NCBI RefSeq assembly: GCF_014650955.1
Contig: NZ_BMVY01000001.1
Span: forward strand, 1,040,271-1,104,270
Length of the DNA: 64,000 bases
From: Streptomyces tauricus
GTDB taxonomy: Bacteria > Actinomycetota > Actinomycetes > Streptomycetales > Streptomycetaceae
Reading direction: 5' to 3'
The notes beneath the pieces are model-generated. The model saw nothing but the letters and a program-made list of their open reading frames with translations, had not been told where the DNA came from and ran no database searches. How positions within the stretch are numbered: position 1 is the first letter of the stretch; every line of letters begins with the position of its first letter. Below are positions 27,590 through 36,546 of the stretch, one piece after another. The position numbers and the translations under genes are program-made.

Positions 27590-29109
27590 GCGGGCGGCCG
27601 ATGCCGTGCGACATCAAGGAACTCAGCACCCTGTTCCTGTTCGAGAAGCTGGACGCCGAGCAGTTGGGGCGGCTGTGCGCCGAGGGCCGGGTGGAACTGT
27701 TCGAGCCCGGTTACGTGTACGAGGAGGGCGAGCCGGCCACCTGCTTCTTCGTCCTCCTGGAGGGCACGCTCGTCATGTCGCGGCGGGTCGGCGGCGATGA
27801 CGTGGAGATCAACCGCACCTCCCAGCGCGGGGTGTACGCGGGTGCCATGCAGGCCTATCTGGCGGCCCCGGAGGAGGCCCGCTACAAGGGTTCCCTGCGG
27901 GTCACCGAGCCCTCGCGGTTCTTCATCCTGCCCGCCGAGACGTTCTCCGCGGTCCTGCGGGAGTGGTTCCCGATGGCCGTGCACCTGCTGGAGGGGCTGT
28001 TCTTCGGCAGCCAGAACACCCAGCGGACCATCGGGCAGCGTGAGCGGCTGCTGGCGCTCGGCTCACTGTCCGCCGGGCTGACGCACGAGCTGAACAACCC
28101 GGCCGCCGCGGCGGTCCGTGCCACGTCCGCGCTACGGGGACGGGTGGCGGGCATGCGGCACAAGCTCGGCATGATCGCGGCGGGCCCGTACGCGCGCGAC
28201 GCCCTGGAGACGCTGGTCGAGATCCAGGAGCGTACGGCGGAGCAGGTCGCCAAGGCCACGCCCCTGAGCCCGCTGGAGGCCTCCGACCGGGAGGACGCGC
28301 TGGGCGACTGGTTCGACGACCACGGCATCGCGGGCGGCTGGGAGCTGGCGCCGACGTTCGTGCAGGCCGGGCTGGACATCGACTGGCTCGACCAGGTGGC
28401 CGCGACCGTCGACGACGGGACGCTCGAAGGCGCGATCAGGTGGCTCAACTACACGGTCGAGACCGAGCTGCTGATGAACGAGATCGAGGACTCCACGACC
28501 CGCGTCTCGAACCTCGTGAACGCGGCCAAGCAGTACTCGCAGCTCGACCGGGCGCCCTACCAGGTCGCCGACGTGCACGAACTGCTCGACAGCACCCTGA
28601 TGATGCTCGCCGGGAAGATCGGGCCGGGCGTACGGATCGTCAAGGACTACGACCGCTCGCTGCCCCGGATCCCCGCCTATCCGGGCGAGTTGAACCAGGT
28701 GTGGACGAACCTCATCGACAACGCCGCCTCGGCGATGGGCGGCGAGGGCACGCTGACCGTGCGCACCGCGCTCGAACGGGAGCAACTGCTCGTCGAGTTC
28801 CGTGACACGGGGCCCGGGGTGCCCGAGGAGATCCGCGGCCGGATCTTCGACCCGTTCTTCACCACCAAGCCCGTGGGCGAGGGCACCGGGCTCGGCCTCG
28901 ACATCTCCTGGCGCATCGTCGTGAACAAGCACCACGGGCATCTGCAGGTGCACTCCGAGCCCGGCGACACCCGCTTCCAGGTCTTCCTCCCGCTCACCGC
29001 GGAGGAACCCGATTCCGAGCCCGGTCCGGAGCCCGGCGCCGGACCCGCCGCAGCATCCGTCACGGAATCCACCCCCACTGGATCCGACACCCCTCAGGAG
29101 GCGTCATGA
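27586..29109 (+). CDS. Histidine kinase with N-terminal cyclic-nucleotide-binding-like domain
   Basis: 507 residues. Residues 15-140 resemble a CRP/cNMP-binding barrel (LSTLFLFEKLDAEQLGRLCAEGRVELFEPGYVYEEGEPATCFFVLLEGTLVM), although the classical phosphate-binding cassette is altered (SQRGVYAGAMQAYL). The dimerisation part has the probable phosphoacceptor H167 in AGLTHELNNPAAAA. The ATPase domain has QVWTNLIDNAASAMGG, FRDTGPGVP, FFTTKPVGEGTGLGLDIS. The acidic, Pro-rich tail is probably disordered. No membrane segment. 4-base overlaps with both neighbours imply translational coupling. It likely phosphorylates the receiver of the upstream flavoprotein; the ligand is unknown. Confidence 0.92.
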   Translation: MSGRPMPCDIKELSTLFLFEKLDAEQLGRLCAEGRVELFEPGYVYEEGEPATCFFVLLEGTLVMSRRVGGDDVEINRTSQRGVYAGAMQAYLAAPEEARYKGSLRVTEPSRFFILPAETFSAVLREWFPMAVHLLEGLFFGSQNTQRTIGQRERLLALGSLSAGLTHELNNPAAAAVRATSALRGRVAGMRHKLGMIAAGPYARDALETLVEIQERTAEQVAKATPLSPLEASDREDALGDWFDDHGIAGGWELAPTFVQAGLDIDWLDQVAATVDDGTLEGAIRWLNYTVETELLMNEIEDSTTRVSNLVNAAKQYSQLDRAPYQVADVHELLDSTLMMLAGKIGPGVRIVKDYDRSLPRIPAYPGELNQVWTNLIDNAASAMGGEGTLTVRTALEREQLLVEFRDTGPGVPEEIRGRIFDPFFTTKPVGEGTGLGLDISWRIVVNKHHGHLQVHSEPGDTRFQVFLPLTAEEPDSEPGPEPGAGPAAASVTESTPTGSDTPQEAS

Positions 29110-29462
29110 CCACCTCGGACACTGCAGGAATCGACCCGAGCGTGCCGCCGAGCGGCACGGGTTGTGTCGAGTGCGAGGCCGCTCAGGGCTGGTGGTTCCA
29201 TCTGCGGCGCTGCACCCAGTGCGGTCACGTCGGCTGTTGCGACGACTCCCCCTCCAAGCACGCCACGGCCCACCACCAGAGCACGGGCCACCCCTTCATC
29301 CGGAGCTTCGAGCCGGGCGAGGCCTGGTTCTGGAACTTCGAGACGTCAGAACTGTACGAGTCCGGGCCCGACCTCGCCCCGCCGCTCAGCCACCCGGCCG
29401 ACCAGCCCGCGCCCGGCCCCGCGGGGCGGGTACCGGCGAACTGGGCGCAGACGCTGCGCTGA
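29106..29462 (+). CDS. UBP-type zinc finger protein
   Basis: 118 residues. The zinc ligands CVECEAAQGWWFHLRRCTQCGHVGCCDDSPSKHATAHHQSTGHPFIRSFEPGEAWFWNF follow the ZnF-UBP consensus known from eukaryotic deubiquitinases, where it grips a free C-terminal GlyGly. The tail is Pro-rich. In bacteria such stand-alone domains are often encoded with redox or signalling genes, and their target is unclear. The ATG overlaps the kinase stop (ATGA), making this the third gene of the operon, and a hairpin follows. Confidence 0.93.
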   Translation: MTTSDTAGIDPSVPPSGTGCVECEAAQGWWFHLRRCTQCGHVGCCDDSPSKHATAHHQSTGHPFIRSFEPGEAWFWNFETSELYESGPDLAPPLSHPADQPAPGPAGRVPANWAQTLR

Positions 29463-29472
29463 CCCCCCCCCG

Positions 29473-29502
29473 CCCCCTGCTCCCACCCGTGGGACCAGGG
29501 GG
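29473..29502. terminator. Terminator-like hairpin after the UBP zinc finger gene
   Basis: Inverted repeat CCCCCTG-C-TCCCA (29473-29485) and TGGGA-C-CAGGGGG (29490-29502) with one central mismatch and loop CCCG. It probably ends the three-gene operon before the large LuxR-type gene. Confidence 0.7.
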
Positions 29503-29523
29503 TTGTCGGTGGCGCGTGCCAGG

Positions 29524-32500
29524 ATGGATCCCGTGTCGACCACCGCATTCACCACGCCGCTCAACGGACCCTTCATGGGGCCTTTCATCGGGCGCGCGGA
29601 CGAGCTCGCCCGGCTGACCCAGGTGCTGGACCGGGCCCGGGCCGGTGAGGCACGCGCCGTGCTGGTCGCGGGGGACGCGGGCGTGGGCAAGACCCGGGTG
29701 CTGGCCGAGGCCGCCGGGCAGGCAGCGGCGGCGGGCACGACGGTGGTCACGGGGCACTGTGTGGACCTCGGTGACGTGGGTCTGCCGTATCTGCCGTTCA
29801 CCGAGATCCTGGGGGTGCTCGCCGGGGACGAGCGGTTCTCCGGCACGCTTGCGGCACATCCCGTGGTCGACCGGCTGATCGGGCAGGGCGGGGACGGGGC
29901 ACGGGACGCGGGCGGCCGTCCGCAGCTGTTCGAGGGCATGGCCGCGCTCCTGGCCGAACTGACCCGGGCCGCCCCGCTGTTGCTGGTCCTGGAGGACCTG
30001 CACTGGGCGGACCAGTCCTCCCGCGACCTGCTGCGTTTCCTCCTCAGCAGGGGCGTCCTGGGAGGCGCGGGAAGTGCGGGCGGCGCGCCCGGTCAGCGGC
30101 TCGCCGTCTTCGCCTCGTACCGCGCCGACGATCTGCACCGCAGACATCCCTTGCGGCCCCTGCTCGCGGAGTTGGTGCGGCTGCCCGCCGTGGAGCGGCT
30201 GGAGCTGCGGCCGATGCCCGACGGCGAGGTGGCCCGGCTCGTCCGGTCCCAGCGGACCGCCCCCGTGCCCGCTGCCACGATCCGGCGCATCGTCGAGCGC
30301 GCCGAGGGAAACGCCTTCTACGCGGAGGAGTTGCTGGCCGCCACCTCGGAGACCGTGTCCGGGGCCGCCTCCGCCGTCCCCAGCGGTCTGGCGGACGTGC
30401 TGCTCAGCCGCTTCGAGCAACTGACGCCGACCGCACAGCAGGTGCTGCGCACGGCGGCGGTGGCCGGACGCCGCGTCGAGCACGACCTGCTGCGCGACGC
30501 GGTGCAACTGCCCGAGGAGGAACTGGAGTCGGCGCTGCGCGAAGCCGTCGGACGGCAACTCCTCGTCGCCGGAGGGGACTCGGGCGGGGGCTCCTACTCC
30601 TTCCGGCACGCCCTGATCCGTGAGGCGGTCTACGCCGATCTGCTGCCGGGTGAACGGGTGCGGCTGCACCGGGCGTTCGCCCATGTACTGGCCGGACGGG
30701 GCCTGCCCGCCGAGTGCGCGGCGGAGCGCGCCCACCACTCACGCGAGAGCCACGACCTGCCCGACGCGCTCGCGGCCTCGCTGGAGGCCGCCGACCACGC
30801 GGCACGGGTCCGCGCTCCCGCCGAGGAACTGCGCCACCTGGAGGCCGCCCTCGACCTGTGGTCGGCGGTGCCCACCGACGCGCGGCCCGACGGCTTCGAC
30901 ACGGTCACCCTGACACTGCGCGCCTCGGCCGCCGCCGCCCACGCGGGCGAGACCCACCGGGCGGTCTCGCTCACCCGGGCCGCCCTCGCGCGCATGGGCT
31001 CCGACGAGGACTCCGAACTGGCCGCCAGGGTCCGCTACACGCTCGCGGGCAACCTCATGCGGATCGACAGCCTGACCGCCGCGTTCACGTACAGCAGTGA
31101 GGCCCTCGCGATGATCCCCGCGGACCCTCCGTCGCTTACGTGGGTGTGGGCCGCGTCCACCCACGTCATGGCCGCGCGGTACGTGGGCGACGACGATACC
31201 GCCCGTGACGTGGCCCGCCGGGCGCTGGGAATCGCCGAGGAGCTGGGCATACCCGACGCCCGGGCCGACCTGATGATCTCCCTCGTCGGTCTGGCGGGAG
31301 CGCGCCGGACCACCCCGGAAGGACGGGCCCGGCTGCGGGAGGCCCGGGAGCTGGCCCGGCGCGCGGGGAACATCTCGATCGAGATGCGCGCGCTCTTCAA
31401 CCTCTCCATCGGCGCGTACGAGTCCGGTGACCTGGACGAATGCCTGACCTGGCTCTCCGACGGGCTGGAGCGCGCGGGTCGTGCGGGGCTGCTCGCCTCG
31501 CCCTATCCGCTGGAGATGCGCTACCTGCGGTCCCTGGTGCTCTACTCCCTGGGCCAGTGGGACGAATGCGTCCGCGCCGCGGAGAGCGACGCGGAGCGGC
31601 TGCCCGCGGCGGGTGGCTACGCGATCGGCCCGGCGCTGGCGGTGGCGCTGGCACGCGGTGAGCAGGGGGCGGCCGAGCGGGCGCGTGCCCTCCTGGACGG
31701 ACCGTTCGACTGGATGGCCACCCTCGTGGCGGGCATCCTCCTGACCGACGCGGCGGTCCTGCGCCACGATCCCGAAGCGGCCGTCGAGCAGGTGCGTACG
31801 AGCGTCGCGGCTCTCGTCGACGACGCCGGTACGACGCCCGATGTGGTGGTCCGGCTCGCGGCGCTCGCCCTGGCCCCGGTGGCGGACGCGGCCATGGCCG
31901 CCCGTCTGGCGGGCGACGAGGACGGTGTGCGGCGCTGGTCGGAGACCGGGGCGGAGCTGGTGGGGATGGCCCGGGCCACGGCCGCCGAGGGCGAGGACGG
32001 TTCACCGCAGGGTCCCGAGGGCCGGGCGTGGCTGGCACGCGCCGAGGCCGAGTGGTCACGGGGCCGGGAGGAGGCGGAAGCCTCGGAGAAGACGGAGGCC
32101 GAGGAGAGGGCGGCGGCCTGGGAGAGGGCGGTCGAGGCGTTCGGTTACGGGGACGTCTACGAGCAGGCCCGCTGCCGGCTCCGGTTCGCGGAGGCCCTGG
32201 TCGCGGCGGGGCGGCGCGAGGAGGCCGCCGGGCAGGCGCGGGCGGCCCGGGACACGGCCGTCCGGCTGGGCGCGGCGCCGTTGCGTACGGACGTGGAGCG
32301 GCTGATCCGCCGGGCCCGCCTCGCGGAGACCTCCCCGGTGGAGGGCGTCCCCGCGCTGACCGCCCGGGAGAACGACGTCCTGCTGCTCCTCGCACGGGGC
32401 CGCACCAACCGGCAGATAGGCGAGGAGCTGTTCATCAGCGGCAAGACGGCGAGCGTGCACGTCTCCAACATCCTCGCGAAGCTGGGCGCCGCGAGCCGTA

Positions 32501-32565
32501 CGGAGGCGGTGGCGATCGCGTACCGCGAAGGGCTGGTCCAGGCGGAACCGACCGCCTCCGGCTGA
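29524..32565 (+). CDS. Large LuxR-family (LAL) regulator with AAA ATPase domain
   Basis: 1013 residues from ATG 29524 (GTG 29533 also possible and better spaced from AGGATGG). The AAA domain has Walker A GDAGVGKTR near 50-58 and Walker B LLLVLEDLHWAD near 152-163. A long helical-repeat (TPR-like) middle follows, with Ala-rich pairs of helices. The C-terminal LuxR HTH (about 945-1000) reads LTARENDVLLLLARGRTNRQIGEELFISGKTASVHVSNILAKLGAASRTEAV. Proteins of this LAL type act as large ATP-dependent activators of regulatory or secondary-metabolite genes. Targets here are unknown. It starts 61 bases after the UBP gene but behind a hairpin. A second gene of the same type is at 37216-39834. Confidence 0.93.
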   Translation: MDPVSTTAFTTPLNGPFMGPFIGRADELARLTQVLDRARAGEARAVLVAGDAGVGKTRVLAEAAGQAAAAGTTVVTGHCVDLGDVGLPYLPFTEILGVLAGDERFSGTLAAHPVVDRLIGQGGDGARDAGGRPQLFEGMAALLAELTRAAPLLLVLEDLHWADQSSRDLLRFLLSRGVLGGAGSAGGAPGQRLAVFASYRADDLHRRHPLRPLLAELVRLPAVERLELRPMPDGEVARLVRSQRTAPVPAATIRRIVERAEGNAFYAEELLAATSETVSGAASAVPSGLADVLLSRFEQLTPTAQQVLRTAAVAGRRVEHDLLRDAVQLPEEELESALREAVGRQLLVAGGDSGGGSYSFRHALIREAVYADLLPGERVRLHRAFAHVLAGRGLPAECAAERAHHSRESHDLPDALAASLEAADHAARVRAPAEELRHLEAALDLWSAVPTDARPDGFDTVTLTLRASAAAAHAGETHRAVSLTRAALARMGSDEDSELAARVRYTLAGNLMRIDSLTAAFTYSSEALAMIPADPPSLTWVWAASTHVMAARYVGDDDTARDVARRALGIAEELGIPDARADLMISLVGLAGARRTTPEGRARLREARELARRAGNISIEMRALFNLSIGAYESGDLDECLTWLSDGLERAGRAGLLASPYPLEMRYLRSLVLYSLGQWDECVRAAESDAERLPAAGGYAIGPALAVALARGEQGAAERARALLDGPFDWMATLVAGILLTDAAVLRHDPEAAVEQVRTSVAALVDDAGTTPDVVVRLAALALAPVADAAMAARLAGDEDGVRRWSETGAELVGMARATAAEGEDGSPQGPEGRAWLARAEAEWSRGREEAEASEKTEAEERAAAWERAVEAFGYGDVYEQARCRLRFAEALVAAGRREEAAGQARAARDTAVRLGAAPLRTDVERLIRRARLAETSPVEGVPALTARENDVLLLLARGRTNRQIGEELFISGKTASVHVSNILAKLGAASRTEAVAIAYREGLVQAEPTASG

Positions 32566-32825
32566 CCGCCGGGCGGGACCCCTGCCGGCCGTCGTACGAA
32601 CGGGCCTGTGAGCGGGCCTAGGAACCGACCTGGGAGCGGCTCGGCGCTTCGTCGGCGGCCGGGCCGTGCCGCAGCGGCTGCGGGGTCCGGCGGATGGCTG
32701 TGTCATGGAGACAGGCCCACGCGAGGTCGAGCCGCCGTTTGTGTCCAGGGCAACCGGTTACACGAGCGGATGGCCCGCATTCGTCCACGTACAAGAAACA
32801 CGTACAAGCAAAGGTGGCTGTTCTC

Positions 32826-33206
32826 ATGACGTCCGGCACGCATCTCGCTCTGACGCTCACTCTCACCGGCGGTTCGGCCGCCGACGCGCGGGCTGTCGTC
32901 CACACGCTCGAACCCGTCTTCGGATCGCCGGACACCCTGCCCGGCGACGACGGCGCCACGGTCTACACGGCCACCTTCGGCAGCGACACGTCGAACGGCG
33001 GAGGCGGCGACGGCGGAGGCGGCGACGGCGGCGACAAGCCGTCCGCCGGGGCCAAGCTCTCCACGTCCGTCACCGTCACCCTCCAGGGCAGCCCGGAGGC
33101 GGTGCGCCAGGCCGACGAGACGCTCTCGGCGGCCTTCAAGGTCCACGAGGAAGGGGCGGCCTCGGGGGACCAGGAGCAGGAGCGGGAGCTGCGCCTCGAA
33201 CCGTAG
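32826..33206 (+). CDS. Hypothetical protein with Gly-rich hinge
   Basis: 126 residues from ATG 32826. Two similar halves flank a GGGGDGGGGDGGDKP linker: SGTHLALTLTLTGGSAADARAVVHTLEPVF and STSVTVTLQGSPEAVRQADETLSAAF. Each looks like a beta-strand plus amphipathic helix, as in small ferredoxin-like units, so the protein may be a tandem duplication. The C-terminus is acidic. No known family was recognised. A 10-bp direct repeat (32786-32795 and 32799-32808) lies just upstream of an AAAGGTGG ribosome site. Confidence 0.65.
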   Translation: MTSGTHLALTLTLTGGSAADARAVVHTLEPVFGSPDTLPGDDGATVYTATFGSDTSNGGGGDGGGGDGGDKPSAGAKLSTSVTVTLQGSPEAVRQADETLSAAFKVHEEGAASGDQEQERELRLEP

Positions 33207-33320
33207 GCGGCCGCCGTGGGTACCGTGCTGGGTCCTGCGCCGGGTCCCGTGCGCCCCCGTCCCGGTGGCCCGTCGTCCCGGTCACCCGTGGCGCGCTCTC
33301 ACCCGTCGGGCCCAACCGTC

Positions 33321-33908
33321 TCACCCGCTGAGTCGTAGGGTCCGCATCTGTTCGTCGAGGGGAGCGAGACCGACGTCGCGACGCCGCTCGTCGAGCGTGT
33401 CGGGCCGGCGGACCGGATACGGACAGCAGGTCACGGGGTCGATACGGGTTCCGTAGAACTGCGGCTGGCCCAGTTCCACGGCGCAGTGGTCGGCGATGTA
33501 CGCGTGATGCGGTGCCGGGCAGCGTCCGTCCGCCACGGCCTGGGCGATCAGGTCGCGGCACACGACCTGGAAGCCGAGATCCCGCGTGTGCAGCAGGATC
33601 ATCAGGGCCGCGGTCGAGGCGGGCGCGCCGACCAGGTCCGCGGTCGGCCAGGTATGGCGCCGGACGATGGTTCTGAGCGCCTCGGCGTTGGCCTCGCGGC
33701 ATTTCGCGAGGCGGTGCCGCGCGGCCGGCGTGGGACTGCGGTGTGCCTCTCCCGTCGCCCGGTGGTCCTCGTCCACCCGGCGGACCAGTTCGCGGGCAAG
33801 GGCGGCGGCGAGCGCCGGGAGGACCGCCGGGTGGCCCTCCCGTACCGCGTCGTGGGCGAGCCCTGTCCGTTCCTCGTCGGTCGCGTCGGACGCGTATCCC
33901 CTGCGCAT
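33321..33908 (-). CDS. DUF6624-like domain protein
   Basis: 195 residues from ATG 33908. The C-terminal two-thirds follow the DUF6624 pattern as I know it: ALRTIVRRHTWPTADLVGAPASTAALMILLHTRDLGFQVVCRDLIAQAVADGRCPAPHHAYIADHCAVELGQPQFYGTRIDP, then PYPVRRPDTLDERRRDVGLAPL. The QFYGT and DERR motifs are typical. Role unknown. The open frame continues upstream to 34616 with low-complexity charged residues; ATG 33968 is an alternative start. No signal peptide. Confidence 0.75.
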   Translation of the reverse strand: MRRGYASDATDEERTGLAHDAVREGHPAVLPALAAALARELVRRVDEDHRATGEAHRSPTPAARHRLAKCREANAEALRTIVRRHTWPTADLVGAPASTAALMILLHTRDLGFQVVCRDLIAQAVADGRCPAPHHAYIADHCAVELGQPQFYGTRIDPVTCCPYPVRRPDTLDERRRDVGLAPLDEQMRTLRLSG

Positions 33909-34488
33909 CTCCCCCACCCCGTCGTGGGTCTCTTCCCCGTGGTGCGGCCTTTCCCTGCTGCGCTGCATGTCCCCGTTGCGGTGCGTGTCCGCGTCGCGGT
34001 TCACGACCGGTCTGCGGTCCGCGTCCCCGTCGGGAGGCACGCCCGCTCCGCGGGGGTCTTCCGTCCCGTACGGCGGGCGGTGTCCGCGATGACGGCCGGC
34101 GCCTCGGCCTGTCGAGTGGTCGGCGGCCGTGCCGTGTACCTCGTGGCCGTCGCACTCGACGCCGACCGCGGCCGTGTCGTCCCGGCCGCGGTGCGAACTC
34201 TGCCCGGGTTCCTCGGTTGTCCGTCGCTCACGGTGGCCATCCAGGTCTCGCTTCACGCTGCTGCGGGCTCGGCCGACCCGCCGGGGGCGCTCAAGTGCGC
34301 TGCTACCGAGCGCCGTTGTGCGCCGTAGCCGCCGGACTGTGCGGCACGTCACTCGGTCCCTATGATTGCGTACACACTCAACTCGTAACAAGCGTTCTGA
34401 TAATTTCAGAACGATCCGCACGGCCCTGTCTGTGTCAGTCACGGCGTGGCACACTGCTGGGCGTGACGGCCGTTCCGGGAGGTAGGAC
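33909..34488. other. Region without a convincing gene
   Basis: 580 bases upstream of the divergent DUF6624 and XRE genes. Open frames exist on both strands, but their translations are Arg/His/Asp-rich low-complexity sequence with no ribosome sites. The last 120 bases (from about 34360) become AT-richer and hold the XRE promoter, including the inverted repeat at 34393-34413. Confidence 0.4.
34393..34413. promoter_or_regulatory. Inverted repeat in XRE gene promoter region
   Basis: CGTTCTGA-TAATT-TCAGAACG, a perfect 8-bp inverted repeat with a 5-base AT spacer, 75 bases before the XRE regulator start. It is a candidate operator for that regulator. Confidence 0.6.
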
Positions 34489-35355
34489 GTGAGCGACAAC
34501 CGCTCCGGCGGCAGCGCGCCGACCGTCCTGCGGATGGTCCTCGGGAAGCGGCTCCGGCACCTGCGGGAACAGGCGGGCATCTCCTTCGAGGACGCCGCCC
34601 GGGCCATCGAGGTCACCCCTTTGACGGTCCGTCGGATAGAGAAGGCCGAGGTCGGCCTCCGTATCCCCTACGTACGGGAGTTGCTCCGCACGTACGGAGT
34701 CCCCTCGTCGGAGGTGGACGACTTCCTCACGATGGCCAGGGAGGCCAACCGGCCCGGCTGGTGGTACTCCTACCGTGACGTGCTGCCGGACTGGTTCAGC
34801 GCGTACGTGAGCCTGGAGAGCGAAGCCAGTGTCATCCGTCTCTACGAACCCCACTACGTCCCGGGCCTGTTGCAGACGCACGACTACGCGGCCGCGCTGC
34901 TGCACGTCGGATTCCCGAACGCGACCAAGGCGGACATCGCCCGCCGCGTCGACCTGCGTCTGCGGCGCCAGGACCTGCTCGCCAAGTCCGACGCCCCGGC
35001 CGTCTGGGCCGTCCTGGACGAGACCGTGCTGCGCCGGCCGGTGGGCGGGCCCGAGGTGATGCGGGCCCAGATCGACCGGCTGAGCGAGGCCCTGGACATG
35101 CCGAAGGTCCGGATCCAGATACTGCGCTTCTCGGTGGGCGCGCACCCCGGCGCGTTCGGCCCGTTCCACTACTTCCGCTTCGGCTTCTCCGAACTTCCCG
35201 ACGTCGTCTACACCGAGAGCCTCGTCGGCTCGGTCTATGTGGACCAGCCCGCCGACGTCGTGACGTATCTCGAAGTACTGGACCGGATGTCCGTGCAGGC
35301 GGCGCCGGTCGCCCGGACCAGGAGCATCCTGGCCGAACTGCGTAAGGAGTTGTGA
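34489..35355 (+). CDS. XRE-family regulator with DUF5753 domain
   Basis: 288 residues, GTG start with a perfect GGAGGT site. The N-terminal HTH (about 13-70) reads LRMVLGKRLRHLREQAGISFEDAARAIEVTPLTVRRIEKAEVGLRIPYVRELLRTYG. The rest is the DUF5753 ligand or partner domain, with WWYSYRDVLPDWFSAYVSLESEASVIRLYEPHYVPGLLQTHDYA, the typical signature. Such regulators are paired with small DUF397 proteins in streptomycetes, several affecting antibiotic production and development; some pairs have been described as toxin-antitoxin-like. The DUF397 gene begins 3 bases after the stop. Confidence 0.95.
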   Translation: MSDNRSGGSAPTVLRMVLGKRLRHLREQAGISFEDAARAIEVTPLTVRRIEKAEVGLRIPYVRELLRTYGVPSSEVDDFLTMAREANRPGWWYSYRDVLPDWFSAYVSLESEASVIRLYEPHYVPGLLQTHDYAAALLHVGFPNATKADIARRVDLRLRRQDLLAKSDAPAVWAVLDETVLRRPVGGPEVMRAQIDRLSEALDMPKVRIQILRFSVGAHPGAFGPFHYFRFGFSELPDVVYTESLVGSVYVDQPADVVTYLEVLDRMSVQAAPVARTRSILAELRKEL

Positions 35356-35358
35356 GCC

Positions 35359-35604
35359 ATGACGTCCACGGACCCCGTACACAGCGGTATCCCCGCCGTC
35401 GAGCTGGGCACGGAGGGCTGGCACAAGCCCTGGAGCGGTACCAACGGCGGCAGTTGCGTCGAGGCCAAGCGGCTGCCCGACGGGAGCGTCGCCCTCCGCC
35501 AGTCCACGGATCCGGACGGGCCCGCGCTGGTCTACACCCGGGACGAGATGATCTCGTTCCTGCAAGGCGCCAAGTCCGGCCAGGCCGACTTCCTCGTCGC
35601 CTGA
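35359..35604 (+). CDS. DUF397 protein
   Basis: 81 residues: GWHKPWSGTNGGSCVEAKRLPDGSVALRQSTDPDGPALVYTRDEMISFLQGAKSGQADFLV. The W-x-K-S/P-x-x-S-G-x-x-G-x-x-C-V-E and F-x-x-G-x-K-x-G-x-x-D/F-L motifs are the DUF397 signature. Family members are small partners of the adjacent XRE/DUF5753 regulator, and the 3-base gap implies co-translation. Function of the pair here is unknown. Confidence 0.95.
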   Translation: MTSTDPVHSGIPAVELGTEGWHKPWSGTNGGSCVEAKRLPDGSVALRQSTDPDGPALVYTRDEMISFLQGAKSGQADFLVA

Positions 35605-35688
35605 CCCGGCCGTTCTCAATCAGGGCTAAGTGAGAGTGAGTTGACGCTACGTTAGGTAGTGACCGCCGACGCACGGCAGGAGATCCCC

Positions 35689-36498
35689 ATGGCAGAAGGC
35701 CAGCGCACCCCCGACCAGGACGCCTTGTCGAAGATCGACACCACGGTGCCGCACTCGGCCCGCATCTGGAACTACTGGATGGGCGGGAAGGACAACTACG
35801 AGGTCGACCGGGTGGCGGGGGACGCCTACCGCCGGATCGCGCCGAACATCGAGACGATGGCCCGCGCCTCCCGCGGTTATCTGATCCGTACCGTGACGTT
35901 CGTCGCCGGTGAGCTGGGCATCCGCCAGTTCCTCGACATCGGCACCGGCCTTCCCACGTACGACAACACCCATCAGGTCGCCCAGCGCGTGGCGCCTGAG
36001 GCGCGGATCGTCTATGTGGACAACGACCCGCTGGTGCTGCGGCACGCCCAGGCGCTGCTCACCAGTACGCCCGAGGGTGTCACCGACTACATCGACGCGA
36101 ACCTGCACGAGCCCGAGACGATCATCGAGGCGGCGGGCAAGATCCTCGACTTCGAGAAGCCCGTCGCGCTGATGCTGATGGGCATCCTGGGCCACATCCA
36201 GGACTACGAGGAGGCCAAGTCCATCGTGAGCCACCTCCAGGCCGCCCTGCCGTCGGGCAGCTACTTCGTGCACTACGACAGCACCGACACCGACGCCGAG
36301 CTGAGGCGGGCCCAGGAGGGGTACGACGACACCGGCGCCGTCCCGTACGTGCTGCGCAGCCCCCGGCAGGTCGCCGCGTTCTACGACGGTCTGGAGCTGC
36401 TGGACCCCGGCATCGTCTCCTGCCCGCTGTGGCGTCCCGAGCCGGGCACCGACCCGCAGCCGACGGATGTGTACGGAGGCGTGGCCCGCAAGCCCTGA
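35689..36498 (+). CDS. SAM-dependent methyltransferase, DUF574/Methyltransf_19 family (paralogue 2)
   Basis: 269 residues from ATG 35689 with an AGGAG site; an upstream GTG (35659) would add ten residues. Same domain and length as the protein at 9787-10596: TVPHSARIWNYWMGGKDNYEVDR, GIRQFLDIGTGLPTYDNTHQVAQ, IVYVDNDPLVLRHAQALLTSTPEG and the ending DVYGGVARKP. It lies 84 bases after the XRE/DUF397 pair on the same strand, a grouping frequent in Streptomyces. Its substrate is unknown. Confidence 0.94.
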   Translation: MAEGQRTPDQDALSKIDTTVPHSARIWNYWMGGKDNYEVDRVAGDAYRRIAPNIETMARASRGYLIRTVTFVAGELGIRQFLDIGTGLPTYDNTHQVAQRVAPEARIVYVDNDPLVLRHAQALLTSTPEGVTDYIDANLHEPETIIEAAGKILDFEKPVALMLMGILGHIQDYEEAKSIVSHLQAALPSGSYFVHYDSTDTDAELRRAQEGYDDTGAVPYVLRSPRQVAAFYDGLELLDPGIVSCPLWRPEPGTDPQPTDVYGGVARKP

Positions 36499-36546
36499 CG
36501 CCCCCCGTCGGCGCCAGGGCCCTCCGCGGACGGTCGGTGGGGCCGG

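Noticed and set aside
34102..34328. Short plus-strand frame between the DUF6624 and XRE genes
   Set aside because: No ribosome site, unrecognisable composition and overlap with other low-complexity frames.
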